DNA of 64,000 nt from Fasciola hepatica. Lineage: Eukaryota > Platyhelminthes > Trematoda > Plagiorchiida > Fasciolidae. The notes beneath the pieces are model-generated. The model was not told the origin of the DNA, made no database searches, and was given only the letters and a program-made list of their open reading frames with translations. Positions 55,801 through 64,000 of the stretch are shown here, piece after piece (the first letter of the stretch is position 1; each line of letters opens with the position of its first letter). The DNA lies in the NCBI GenBank assembly GCA_948099385.1, contig CANUEZ040000024.1, positions 19,666,001 through 19,730,000 on the forward strand, read 5' to 3'. A program made the position numbers and the translations under genes.

Positions 55801-58800
55801 TCAGGCATGAAAAGACACGCTCACAGCGGTATAAATCATTTCGAACTCATCCAGAAAACTTCAGCTAAAGAGAATCATCAGTTGTATAAACTTTGACATA
55901 GTCTAATCAATTCCTGTATGTTCACAGTGTGGCTTTGAAACGGAATATTGTTCAGTTGGATGTAACTTAACTTCATCTACTTTTTGACTGTTGGTTTTCG
56001 TGTCCTTTTCAGAATCTTCCGTGCTCTCTCAAGTGTGTGGAAATCCACACAACAGACATCTTTCTTTCCCTATTTAATTTTAGCTTGCATCTATTTTTAA
56101 TGTGACACCCTGCATATAACATTTCCCCAATTTTAAATCTTCTTTGTCAGGTTTTGTGCAGAACGGCTGCGTTGTTTGTTGAACACACTGGAACTAGCCG
56201 ACTATGCGGAATTCTCCAGTTTGACCTTGTTGTGCAACTTTGCTACCCTTGTGTCAACATACACTAGAGGTAAGTAAAAGGGATCTCAATCGATTTTTTT
56301 TGCACCTCATGAAAAGATCGAACCTGAAGGAGAATCTTTTTGTTCAAAATTCTTCATAGGGAGTACGATCGTAGCAAACCAGTGCGTTTGTCGCACTGGT
56401 CCGGACCGCGCGGGATGCAGTGTCCCTCCGAGTTGATTCGACTGTCCCGGGAATGCGTTCTTCAAAACGAGAATCGACAAAACAAACATTGGGTCTGCTC
56501 AGTGTTTTTGGTTTCCACTAAGCGTGACACAGGTTAATCGTCCAGCTTTCCGCCTCTAGTGATCAAACGAACCTTATACTGCAGTATAATGTACTAAAAC
56601 GAATATTTGCTTTTTTATCTACAGCTTTGTTTTTTCCGCCTCGTTCGTGCACGGACAAATAATAATGATACCTATTTTCTCCCAGGGTTTTGTCTCATTA
56701 TCGAACCATTTGACGAACGATCGCCTACGGTTGTTAATCCGGTTCTGTATTTCCACTGCATGGACGCCAGTCTTCCCATGCGACCTGTGTTATCGCGATT
56801 CGTGAGCGTTATCATCACATCTGGGGTTAGTAGGTCGTTTTTCTTTTTTACGCACTAATATTATTGCGCTTCTGTCCTTGCCTCACTTTTGTGAATTGTT
56901 CATATAAAAACGGCGAAGTTTATGAATGTTTCAAATCGTAGTTTGATGTGACGGTGACAAATGTGAAACAGAATAATGCATTTCTTGGTGGTTTGTGACT
57001 CAACTTTCCATCCCATTACAACTTTAGACTCTGTCACCGCTGGACATGTATCCTCGTATTCTGGATTTCAATCCTGTGAATTCTGCCTCCTTTACAATGA
57101 CGTTGGCACGGAACTGTGTTTTACCAATGGTGAGTGAGTGGTTCTGTTTCTTAGTGTAGCCATGCATGTTCTCAATGCCACTCCAATAATTTTGATAATT
57201 TTCCATTGGCTTTGTTAAGCTACTCGTTAGTCACTTAACACTGTGTTGGTTTCTACCGCCTTTTAACACCGAAGTGTTGTTTGGTGTTTTTGATGGACAT
57301 CCTGTTGTATTAGTACACAAGACGTGCCGGTAGACGGGCTTCGTCGAAAAGCGATCGTCCGGGCATCACTGAAATCAGTGAAATGTAACAACAATGCTTA
57401 CTTGCATAACAGCTGCCCAATCCACTTAAAGACAGCCGTAATCCGATCGGAGACTGCAACCATGTGATTTGTATGCCTTTCTTCATCTTGGTGCGTCCAG
57501 TCCGTGTGACGTGATCGCATTCGTTATCGCTCCGTGATTGCCCGTAATTGGTTTTTAAGCAATTAGCTACTTATTCAATAAGTAGTCCGCACACTTCACC
57601 GCACTAAAATCAAATTGCGTAGCCAGTTGCCAAATTTAGTTAAGATGGTAATTATGGTGATGAACAGAAGTGCGATGGATGTTCGTGGCGATTTTGTGGT
57701 TTGTCATTTCATTATTGAATCCAAGTAATTTCAAGGGCATCATCTATACTACACTCGCTTGAGAACAAGCATGGTGCCACACAACAACAACAGAAGAAAA
57801 AAATACAAAGTCTGGGGGGGATCAAGGTTCAACATAAAGATCCCAACAAATAAGGCAAATTTCTTCTAAGTATTTCCACCTTATACGTTTTGTAAATTTT
57901 CTTGTCTGGTTTTCAGTTGTTTATGGGGAACCGGAAGTCGAAAAACTAGCCATAAAGAATTCGCGCCACTGAATTTAGTTACCAGCCATATCTCTCAGCA
58001 TCTCTAACCAAAGGCAGTCCTCATCTCTTGGGTATCAACCAGGAAGGCGGGAAGCACCAACCGAAGTCAAAGCCGAAGCTAACTTCTTCATGCCCCTGCG
58101 CCCAGTCCGAGCCCGACCGCCGCGCCGACGACGAACCTCTTCATTGCTCATCCAATGTTCCTATCAGACGCGAGCAGTGCTTTGTAGATATCGGTGGTCT
58201 GTCTCTGGGAGTTCAAACCCACTGTTTGGAGACCAGATAATATGTTCTGTAGGACATCCTCTATAGCGAAGTCGAAAAGGAAAAGGGATATAGGGCACTC
58301 TTGTCGTACTCCACTGGAGGCGACAAATGATGGCGAAAGCTGACCATAGGCCCTAACATAATGACGGTTTAACTCTTTGAGGACCGACACACTTCTCAGG
58401 TATACCATTCCTTAATAAACAGTGCCATAGCGCAGACCTATCGCCAAAGTCGAAGGCTGCGCGAATGTTTGGAAACAACGATTGTTGGCCTTTGGAAGGC
58501 GTAACGGTGTTCTAAAAGCTGTCGGAGGATGAAGGTTTGATCGATGGATCCACAACCGGTACGAAACCCAGCCTGTTCCTCGCGAGTCTGTGAAGAATGA
58601 CAGACGCTAGCAGCTTAGACGCTATCGGGATTGGGCTAATACCCCTATGGTTGGTGCAGTCACTGAGCGAGCCCTTATCAAAGATGGGGACAACGATCAA
58701 ATCCCCCCACAAAGAGGGAACTTTCTCGGAGTGCCAGACATTGGAGAACGAAGTTTGAATTTCTATTACAAGCTCCATTCCATCATCTTTAAATAGGGCT

Positions 58801-61800
58801 GGGGGAAAATCATTAGAGCTCGTCGATTTTTGATGTTTCAGGACTTGGATTTCCTTGCGGATCTCCGCCTGCCGAAACAGACCACGGGACGTATGCCGGA
58901 ACAGCCATGAGAGGGGCTGAGCTGGAGGCCAGGTAAACTGTACTTTTAGGTGCTCCGCCCGGTGTACAAGACGTCGCTGCAGACTGTTGATAGGCAGACC
59001 GTTAGGTTCACAGATCGTTTTGCTCGCACCCAATGGCTTCCTATCGGTGACCCAGATGAGTTGAAACGGCTGTTGGTATTTCCCACAGCAGCGGCGTGTC
59101 CCATTTCATGCTTTTTGAGACCACGCGATTTCGCCGTCCCTACATAGGCTTGCGTTGAGTTCATGTTTCATTCTGAGCCGTGCTGCATTATGCTCACTAC
59201 CAGCCGGGATGGACTGGCATGCATCAAGAATGCACAGAGACTCAGCGGAAATCCAGGGTGTAGCGACACGATGAGTCAGACCACAACTCACTGTCAGCAG
59301 AATACAAAGCATTCCTAATAAGTGACCAGTAGGGGTTGATGTTATCTGGTGGCGTTGATCCCAGCTTCTCAGGTGAAGCGTTCCGGAAATTTGAAAAGCA
59401 AGACAGCATATCGCAGTCTAACTGCTGCTGCGTCGTACGTTTGGCACGCCCAGCGAAACATTGACAGCTTGGTGAAGACCAATTCGTGGTCGGAGGCTTG
59501 GCAGCCTTGTATGAATTACTATTTTGGATCAGCAGGGATTACAAAAGAAAATTTTCAATTAGCTCAAGAAGTCATCACATCAATTATCGAAAATCAGGTT
59601 TACAATTTGGAATAATCTTCGAAACGTTCAATAGAAGTGAAATTGTCTGTCAAATGCAGCACATGGAGCGCGCGAAATCCGATTCGTTGCTTGTTTGCAT
59701 AACCGAACCAATGCTCTTTGGTAGTTTGATCTTCCGGAACGATGAGACTCAAAGCTCCGTTTTGTTGTTGAAGTGATTTAACAGATACTTTAGAAACACT
59801 GAATAACTCTTCAATTGGATTAAATAGTGGACTATGGGGAGGAAGATATCAAACAGCATGTCCAGGTGCCAGAGTTGCTTCCATTCAGTTCAGCGTTACT
59901 TCACTCGTCCTTCGGTGCGCTGGGGCATCTTCGAACAGAAATACGCTAGCACTGTTTAGTTGTTCGGTTGCTACTTTCGAAACACACCTTTTAGAAAGCT
60001 GTTGAAAATTTCTCTGTTCATTTTGGATTGGTGTTCATCAATTAGCATTTTTTTAACTACACGCTTGTGCACGAGTGCAGTAGGAGGGGCATATACCCCA
60101 TAGACACGAAGGCCCACCGCACTATCGGGTATAACCGCTAACCGAACCCTGAGACTTGGAGTGGGGGACATCTTAAGGCCCCAATAGGTCATCACATAGC
60201 ATACCCATCACAGAACAACAAACATCAACATTTAGGTTCGCTCCTTTGTTTGATGGCAAGGTCCTGGTGCGCTGTTTGCCCTTCGTTGATTGCGCTCGTG
60301 TCCGCAAGCACCATATGTTGTGATTGGTCTCGTTTGTGTAAAAACCTAAAAGGCAGCTGCCATGCTCATTTAACCACATCGCATCTCTCTTTGACATTAG
60401 TCCTGCCTCCATCGGTCAAGTGAATACATAGCTTCTTCATGGTGTAGCTATAACCACCGAGAAGGCTATCAATTGAAGACAAACTGATCAATAGTTTCGG
60501 GTGTATCAGTTCCATCTTTTACTTTATCCCAGTCAAAGTGACGGTAGAAATGTCCTCCACGAGTGTGCACAGTTTCGTTACGAATTCCACCGAAAATGTG
60601 CGTTTTCGAATCCCTTTTAGGGCCAAACTTTCTGGCTGTTTGGCAACGACTCCTCTGGTTTTGCTGTTGATATCAAGATGGTAAAAAAAAAGTTTTAAAT
60701 CTCCACCTTTCCTTGCACACTGAAAAATTCTTCCGCGGTCTTCATCATCATCATTTGTTTTTATCTTTAGCTGTGAATCTGTATTCACTTACTCGTTTAG
60801 GTCGATTATCTCAATTTCGTCTTCTGAGAATTCTTTGGACGTTGAGGCATCCACTTAGCTAGTGATTTAGAAAGTGATGGAAGCCAAATCTGTATGGAGC
60901 CCGCAACCGTTTACATAGCGCGCACTACTCCACCAGGCCCCGTAAGTTGGTGCAAACATTCAAGAGTGATATGGTTTTGTGTGGTGCGGGCTTGTCGGAA
61001 AAGTTTGATTACGGTGTTGTAGGCTGTGGTCGCTAAATAACGGACAGTAGTTAACAAACAATCGACAATGACTACTGAATGACCGGAAAACCTTCAGTAG
61101 AAAGTAAATCAGTGAGACCAACTTCTGATGCGACGGTAAGGATCGCAGCCTTTAAACAGTTGAGCTGACCGTGTAGGATGTGGTGAAGGAGTGTAGGAAC
61201 CCAGTGGCACGATCAGATAACGTAATCATCTATCTGAAGGATCCGTCTGAATTTCGATTCAGTTCTTTCACACTTTCCTGCTCTGAATCTGTTGCTATCT
61301 CACAGCATCTTCGTACCGCATTTTGAGCGTTCCTTTATTTGCGCTCTCGGTCACACTTTATGTACGCATTCTCGGTGCCTGCATTTATCATTGTTATTAT
61401 CAAACTCATGTTTGTGATGGACAGTCCTCATGCTTTTGGGATATTAGTGGTATGAACTAATATAGTTTCTGTAGTCATTGTTACCATGATTAGATTATAG
61501 TACAGAAAGTTGAATGAACGTTCATGAATCGGTTTCCATATTGTCACGTCGCAGCTCCCAAGGGTATTATTCTAGGGCCCGAGTCTTTAAGGTCAAATAC
61601 GTCGGTTATCTTTCCCGCGGCGTGTGTTATTCAGTCGCACACGTTGGTTTATTACAGGTTGTCCTGTCGTTTAGTAGCCACCGCCGGTTATTTAGGATTC
61701 ACAGCCTTGGATGCGGTAACCAAACCTTTCCGACACACCCATACCGAGCAAGAGCACATCACGTGTGAGATTCGGTCCCAGTTACGAGGCTTGTTGGCGT

Positions 61801-62718
61801 GGTGCGAGGACTTGAATAACGACGTTCCGGAAGGTTAGACCATCGGGATGTTGATACAGTAATGCCAAGGAAAACCGGATCGGATTTTATCCGCTTTATG
61901 TGCCGCATTTGACAGCCACTATTTCCCGTTTATTGAACCTATCAAAAACTATTGGGATTCGTAAATCTCTTTTCTCCTGATTATTGATATGCTATTTTGT
62001 TTAATAATTAAATAACATGGAGATTCCCCTTCGTAGCTCATGCATGTTGGAGTTAGTAGCTGGGGTTGAAATCTCACACGTGATGTGCCCTTGCGCGATA
62101 TTGGTGTGTTGGAAAGGTTTAGTTAATGTACCCTAGGTCAAGATCTCCAACTAACTGACTGGCTATTGAACGATCGCTAGAGGCTACGGAATGATCGGCA
62201 GTGGCCACTAAACGACAGGATAACCTGTCGCTATCACCCAGTCGTGTAGATTAACGTGGACCCCGCCACATATATATGAGTGGTTACTCCATCGCTTCCG
62301 AGAGTACATCAGCTTGACTTTTCGACTGTTCTAACAGTTTCTAGTGTCAGTTTTTTGAAGATCCGTATTATTTCTATCCGGACATGTACCTCACGACGTG
62401 TGCTCCAGCCAGTTTATTGCGTAAAACCAAAGCGTTTTCTAACCTTTCATTTTTCACTTTTGACCGAATTATAAATAAAATGTGTTTATAACATTTCCTT
62501 TGCACCCCTCTCACCATATTCAGCCTGCTTTAGATACACTTTTTCTGCTTTGTTCTAAATATGAGTCAGGGTTCGCCGTGCAGCATATTACACGCCGTCT
62601 CTCATTTTAGTGCTTTTCAAAGTGAATGTCATTCTGTCTGCAATTTGCTTATAGATCGTTTCCAAGGGTAATGATCAAGTACCGATGACCACAAAGTTTG
62701 AGAGTCGTGAGGATATGG
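43647..62718 (+). CDS. ERCC2: TFIIH DNA helicase subunit XPD, exons 1-12 (3' incomplete)
   Basis: ATP-dependent 5'-3' DNA helicase of TFIIH, acting in the nucleus in transcription initiation and nucleotide excision repair. Exons (frame-consistent, GT-AG): 43647-43651, 43688-43787, 43821-43961, 43996-44283, 44317-44379, 44412-44535, 51921-52127, 54855-55047, 56151-56269, 56686-56825, 57028-57129, 62655-62718. They give 515 codons plus one base out of about 760. Visible motifs: Walker A MPSGTGKT, four Fe-S cysteines (LCIE, AACF, PYCK, YCPY), DEAH box VVFDEAHNI, Arch domain, [12 protein letters not shown], and motif III SVIITSGTLSP. The start is supported by [14 protein letters not shown], which matches the family N-terminus once the 36-bp intron is removed. 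No coding lesion was seen. The remaining helicase domain 2 lies beyond the window. The long introns hold most of the mobile elements right of 44.5 kb. Confidence 0.93.
44536..45441 (+). other. ERCC2 intron 6, left part: nothing recognised
   Basis: AT-rich intron sequence. No coding motif, RNA gene or known repeat was seen before the RTE element at 45442. Confidence 0.5.
45700..47924 (-). pseudogene. RTE-B coding remnant (deleted, interrupted)
   Basis: Pieces in order on the minus strand: [20 protein letters not shown] (about 47640-47590), CCVSKTRI, the middle endonuclease around 47450-47220, the [24 protein letters not shown] (46886-46820), the deletion joint, [20 protein letters not shown] (about 46680-46620), [20 protein letters not shown], then '[20 protein letters not shown]', '[20 protein letters not shown]', '[16 protein letters not shown]' and '[19 protein letters not shown]'. 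Several stops and shifts. Confidence 0.8.
46940..47213 (+). mobile_element. tRNA-derived SINE (best copy)
   Basis: About 274 bp. The head starts CCGGTGGTAGTCGAGTGG; TAGTCGAGTGG fits an RNA polymerase III A box and GGTTCGAATCC fits the B box exactly. The body contains TAATCCACTGTTGTCCGGAT and GGGACCTAACGTGGTTC, and the tail is GTGTAATAAAAAAAGG. It interrupts the RTE-B endonuclease, restoring CATCATAGA/ACTCATCC when removed. A TSD longer than two bases is not evident. SINEs are transcribed by Pol III and copied by a LINE's machinery. Related copies are at 32.1/34.4, 53.5, 55.2 and 60.05 kb. Confidence 0.88.
48292..49149. other. ERCC2 intron 6 sequence; no gene recognised
   Basis: Some of this may be the downstream (integrase/LTR) end of the minus-strand Gypsy element to the right, but I could not read any integrase motif. 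A short G run is at about 48470. Confidence 0.3.
49150..51488 (-). pseudogene. Gypsy-type LTR retrotransposon: gag, protease, RT, RNase H remnant
   Basis: On the minus strand from an ATG at 51488: [20 protein letters not shown] (gag start), gag core near 51180-51010 ([22 protein letters not shown]), then two zinc knuckles, [14 protein letters not shown] and [14 protein letters not shown] (50840-50730), and a decayed protease ([13 protein letters not shown]). Reverse transcriptase: [37 protein letters not shown] (50200-50140), then [20 protein letters not shown] and [10 protein letters not shown], with stops. RNase [16 protein letters not shown] (49230-49190). It is disabled by many lesions and lies antisense in ERCC2 intron 6. 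No LTRs were identified. Confidence 0.75.
51921..52127 (+). CDS. ERCC2: ERCC2 exon 7
   Basis: It begins by completing the Asp of AHNIDNVCIES and contains [20 protein letters not shown] and [15 protein letters not shown], the start of the Arch domain. Acceptor TTTTCCTTAG, donor GTACGT. It enters in phase 1 and leaves in phase 1. It shows normal family length and no lesion. Confidence 0.9.
52713..52792. repeat. (TA)n microsatellite, first tract
   Basis: About 80 bp of alternating TA, interrupted once by a CATA unit near 52763. Confidence 0.95.
52831..52870. repeat. (TA)n microsatellite, second tract
   Basis: About 40 bp of alternating TA, 38 bp right of the first tract. Confidence 0.95.
53490..53759 (-). 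mobile_element. tRNA-derived SINE, minus strand
   Basis: Full-length copy in ERCC2 intron 7. The head at the right end reads (complement) CCGGTGGTAGTTGAATAGC, with the B box as GGATTCGAACC-like on the + strand (53697-53708). The tail at the left is rich in A/T (TTTATTTTATTTTATTATG on the + strand). About 80-85% identical by eye to the copy at 46940. Confidence 0.85.
53760..54854 (+). other. ERCC2 intron 7, right part: nothing recognised
   Basis: About 1.1 kb of intron with no protein motif, RNA gene or repeat I can name. Confidence 0.45.
54855..55047 (+). CDS. ERCC2: ERCC2 exon 8
   Basis: It reads (I)[40 protein letters not shown], then [12 protein letters not shown]: the rest of the Arch. 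Acceptor TTTACTCAG, donor GTGAGT. It is flanked by 2.7-kb and 1.1-kb introns, each with a minus-strand SINE. Confidence 0.9.
55228..55490 (-). mobile_element. tRNA-derived SINE, minus strand, diverged
   Basis: It lies in ERCC2 intron 8. The complement of the right end reads GTTGGTGCTCGAGTGGTTCA (A-box region) and the B box is retained as GATTCGAACC. The left end is TTTTTTAATAACGTGCTTGC on the + strand, the complement of the A-rich tail. It is more diverged than the other copies. Confidence 0.82.
55491..56150 (+). other. ERCC2 intron 8, right part: nothing recognised
   Basis: AT-rich intron with no supportable feature. Confidence 0.45.
56151..56269 (+). CDS. ERCC2: ERCC2 exon 9
   Basis: It reads [40 protein letters not shown]. 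Acceptor TTCTTTGTCAG, donor GTAAGT. Part of helicase domain 1 after the Arch; phases agree with both neighbours. Confidence 0.9.
56686..56825 (+). CDS. ERCC2: ERCC2 exon 10
   Basis: It reads [39 protein letters not shown], ending SVIITSG, the first half of helicase motif III. Acceptor TTCTCCCAG, donor GTTAGT. Confidence 0.9.
57028..57129 (+). CDS. ERCC2: ERCC2 exon 11
   Basis: It reads [34 protein letters not shown], completing motif III (SGTLSPLD). Acceptor AACTTTAG, donor GTGAGT. A 5.5-kb intron with an RTE relic and an IS630-like relic follows. Confidence 0.9.
57130..57989 (+). other. ERCC2 intron 11, left part: nothing recognised
   Basis: No motif or repeat that I can name is visible in these 860 bases. 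Confidence 0.45.
57990..59310 (-). pseudogene. RTE-type LINE relic, internally deleted
   Basis: A minus-strand relic related to RTE-B but much older. From right to left it has '[12 protein letters not shown]', '[20 protein letters not shown]', '[11 protein letters not shown]', '[20 protein letters not shown]', a shifted '[18 protein letters not shown]', and '[20 protein letters not shown]' (58330-58270). It then passes directly to C-terminal traces ([38 protein letters not shown] near 58050-57990). The YADD and thumb region is missing, so this copy is also internally deleted. Confidence 0.7.
59640..60850 (-). pseudogene. IS630/Tc1-type transposase relic, interrupted by a SINE
   Basis: The minus strand gives an N-terminal helix-turn-helix-like part ([20 protein letters not shown], then after a stop [20 protein letters not shown]), then the first catalytic region remnant ([41 protein letters not shown]). 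After the SINE come [14 protein letters not shown] (second Asp region; usual DNAPxH) and [17 protein letters not shown] (third catalytic region with Glu), ending near 59640. These blocks fit DD(34)E-type transposases of the IS630-Tc1 group. Several stops and shifts are present. TIRs were not identified. Confidence 0.65.
60049..60189 (-). mobile_element. SINE, 5'-truncated, inside the transposase relic
   Basis: It corresponds to the 3' half of the SINE family (body plus tail; the tRNA-like head is absent). It is flanked by CATCAATTAGCAT (60036-60048) and CATCACATAGCAT (60190-60202), a 13-bp TSD with two mismatches. Removing it and one TSD joins the transposase blocks. Confidence 0.85.
60851..62654 (+). 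other. ERCC2 intron 11, right part: nothing firm
   Basis: I found no coding domain. A stretch at about 62160-62460 has TATATATATGAG followed by a pyrimidine-rich segment and could be a lone LTR, but no paired LTR or TSD was seen, so I do not call it. Confidence 0.35.
62655..62718 (+). CDS. ERCC2: ERCC2 exon 12
   Basis: It reads [21 protein letters not shown]. It matches the family segment that follows 'LARxCLCPM' directly, so no exon was missed in the 5.5-kb intron. Acceptor TTATAG, donor GTGAGT, leaving in phase 1. Confidence 0.88.
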
Positions 62719-64000
62719 GTGAGTCAAACTAATTGTCATCAGGGTAGATTTTTAGTGTCAATCGATGGTCATCTTTCTATCGCGTATGGCCGTTTCCCGC
62801 AGTTTTGACCCCCGATAATGTCTAGTAGGAGAATGTTCAGAGATTCAGCAGGCGCGATAACGGCTGAGAAAGAATCGCCGTATGAATTAGGCTTTATTTA
62901 TCTGAAAATGTAATACACTCTGAAACGTAAAGAAAGAATACTTGATTGATGATTTGTCGAATGCAGACGACTACCAGATAGTAAATGAAAAGACTGTGTA
63001 TCGTCATTACACTCGGAAGATGTGGTAAAGCGCCGCGTCTTGTTCCTGGTAGTTCTTTTCACATCTCAACGTTATCGACTATGGATCGTATTGGCGTCTC
63101 ATTTCCAAACTATTTGAACCGTTAATTACACGCATCAGTAATACTTGATTGCCACCTTGTCACAAACACCTTGAAATGTGAAACCCATATACCGCAATGC
63201 TGCTTAGTTAGTAAATTGGTGTTAAGTGGGAACAATGTGTGAATGAACGGATGTGTGTATACTGCCTCGTTTGGCGTTCGTTCACCCATCACTATACCAG
63301 ATGCACTGTCACAGTTGGAGACTGTCTCATCGAATGCAATCGTCAGCGCTGCACTGTGCCCTAAGTCGCGCGATATGATTCGGCCAACCCCTACACTTGA
63401 ACCAGCACATTCCCACATGAAAAAACCTGTCGAGAAGACAACCATACAGCTACAACGTCCCTACACACGTTCTGGTTAGATAGCGGCAAACCAGTTTGAT
63501 CACAAAACAGCATCCTAAGGACTCTTAAAAATTCAACTCAGTTGGCAGGTGATAAGTGAGTCCGTAGTTTTCAGACTGTACGTCTACATTGCGGTTGCGG
63601 GACAAGTCTCGAGTCAGAAGTTTACAGCTGATTGGCGCTGATGCCCATGCAGACCGAATGAGGTCGCATCACTCACGCTGGGTACTGCATAACGCTCGAG
63701 AATAGCTTTTCTGTGTTGCAGTCGATCGGTAGCTACTTGAACACAGATCGATCGGATCATAACACGCACATATCATCCATCCACTCTTAGTTTTTCACTA
63801 CTAAATAGGATTACAGTAGTGAATCTAATACTAAAATAATCTCAGGGTGTTAGAATACCAGACTGTGTACGGGCAAACTGTTGCTAGACGCAGTGATGCC
63901 GCATCTTGTACTCTTGCAGACAATTGGCGGGTGGGTACGACGCAGCAATAAAATAGCTAACAGAATGAATCAACCTTCAGTGCTGTATACAGCATCCAAA
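62719..64000 (+). other. ERCC2 intron 12 (to window end): nothing recognised
   Basis: The next coding segment of the family (after the KFESREDM block) was not found here, so this is probably all intron. No repeat was named. Confidence 0.45.

Noticed and set aside
58028..58240. A + strand gene of 70 codons
   Set aside because: It is the complement of the RTE relic C-terminus ([17 protein letters not shown] on the minus strand).
61514..61838. Two overlapping + strand frames of 84 and 104 codons as a missing ERCC2 exon
   Set aside because: They have no similarity to the family, and exons 11 and 12 already join without a gap.
62160..62460. Solo LTR with a TATA-like element
   Set aside because: No second copy, TG...CA ends or target duplication could be shown.
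1..64000. CRISPR array, bacterial operon, rRNA or phage region
   Set aside because: No spaced direct repeats, no rRNA-like sequence, and the spliced genes and LINEs show a eukaryotic genome.

Overview
The window is nuclear DNA of an animal, most probably a digenean flatworm (trematode). It holds one cellular gene, ERCC2/XPD, on the + strand from about 43.65 kb to beyond the right edge. The five introns at the 5' end of this gene are only 32-36 bases long, while its later introns reach several kilobases. That pattern, and the mix of CR1-clade, RTE-clade and Gypsy-type retroelements, is familiar from schistosomes and other flukes. I cannot name the species. Almost everything else is transposable elements at different stages of decay.

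Layout. 1-12.3 kb: old sequence with a faint Gypsy pol remnant (minus strand, 1.65-2.65 kb), three decayed copies of one CR1-like LINE (4.06-4.66, 8.34-9.85 and 10.40-12.36 kb) and a diverged direct repeat (7.1 and 7.65 kb). 12.37-16.69 kb: a CR1 LINE whose two ORFs are both undamaged. 16.74-25.95 kb: a second LINE family, whose ORF1 is split by a 5-kb DNA transposon (17.08-22.05 kb). The transposon carries two apparently intact, intron-containing genes: an RNase H-fold transposase and a DUF4806-like protein.

26.05-40.02 kb: a single copy of the 12.4-kb LINE family, broken into four collinear pieces by later insertions. These are a full-length RTE element with a 9-bp target-site duplication (TSD), a SINE that was itself entered by another RTE element (8-bp TSD), and a third RTE element preceded by an unclassified fragment. 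The four pieces add up to about 4.28 kb, the length of the intact copy.

40.3-43.2 kb: Gypsy gag-protease (minus) and Gypsy integrase (plus). 43.59-62.72 kb: ERCC2 exons 1-12, encoding the first 515 codons of about 760. Its long introns contain another RTE copy with a SINE inside, a Gypsy gag-pol, two more SINEs, an RTE relic, and an IS630/Tc1-type transposase relic that is also interrupted by a SINE. The exons for helicase domain 2 lie to the right of the window.

The functions are of two kinds. ERCC2 is a TFIIH helicase subunit for transcription initiation and nucleotide excision repair. The rest are self-propagating elements; those that look capable of coding are the 12.4-kb CR1 copy and the two-gene DNA transposon. 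Exon limits were set by hand from reading frame, GT-AG ends and family knowledge; no alignment or database search was run.
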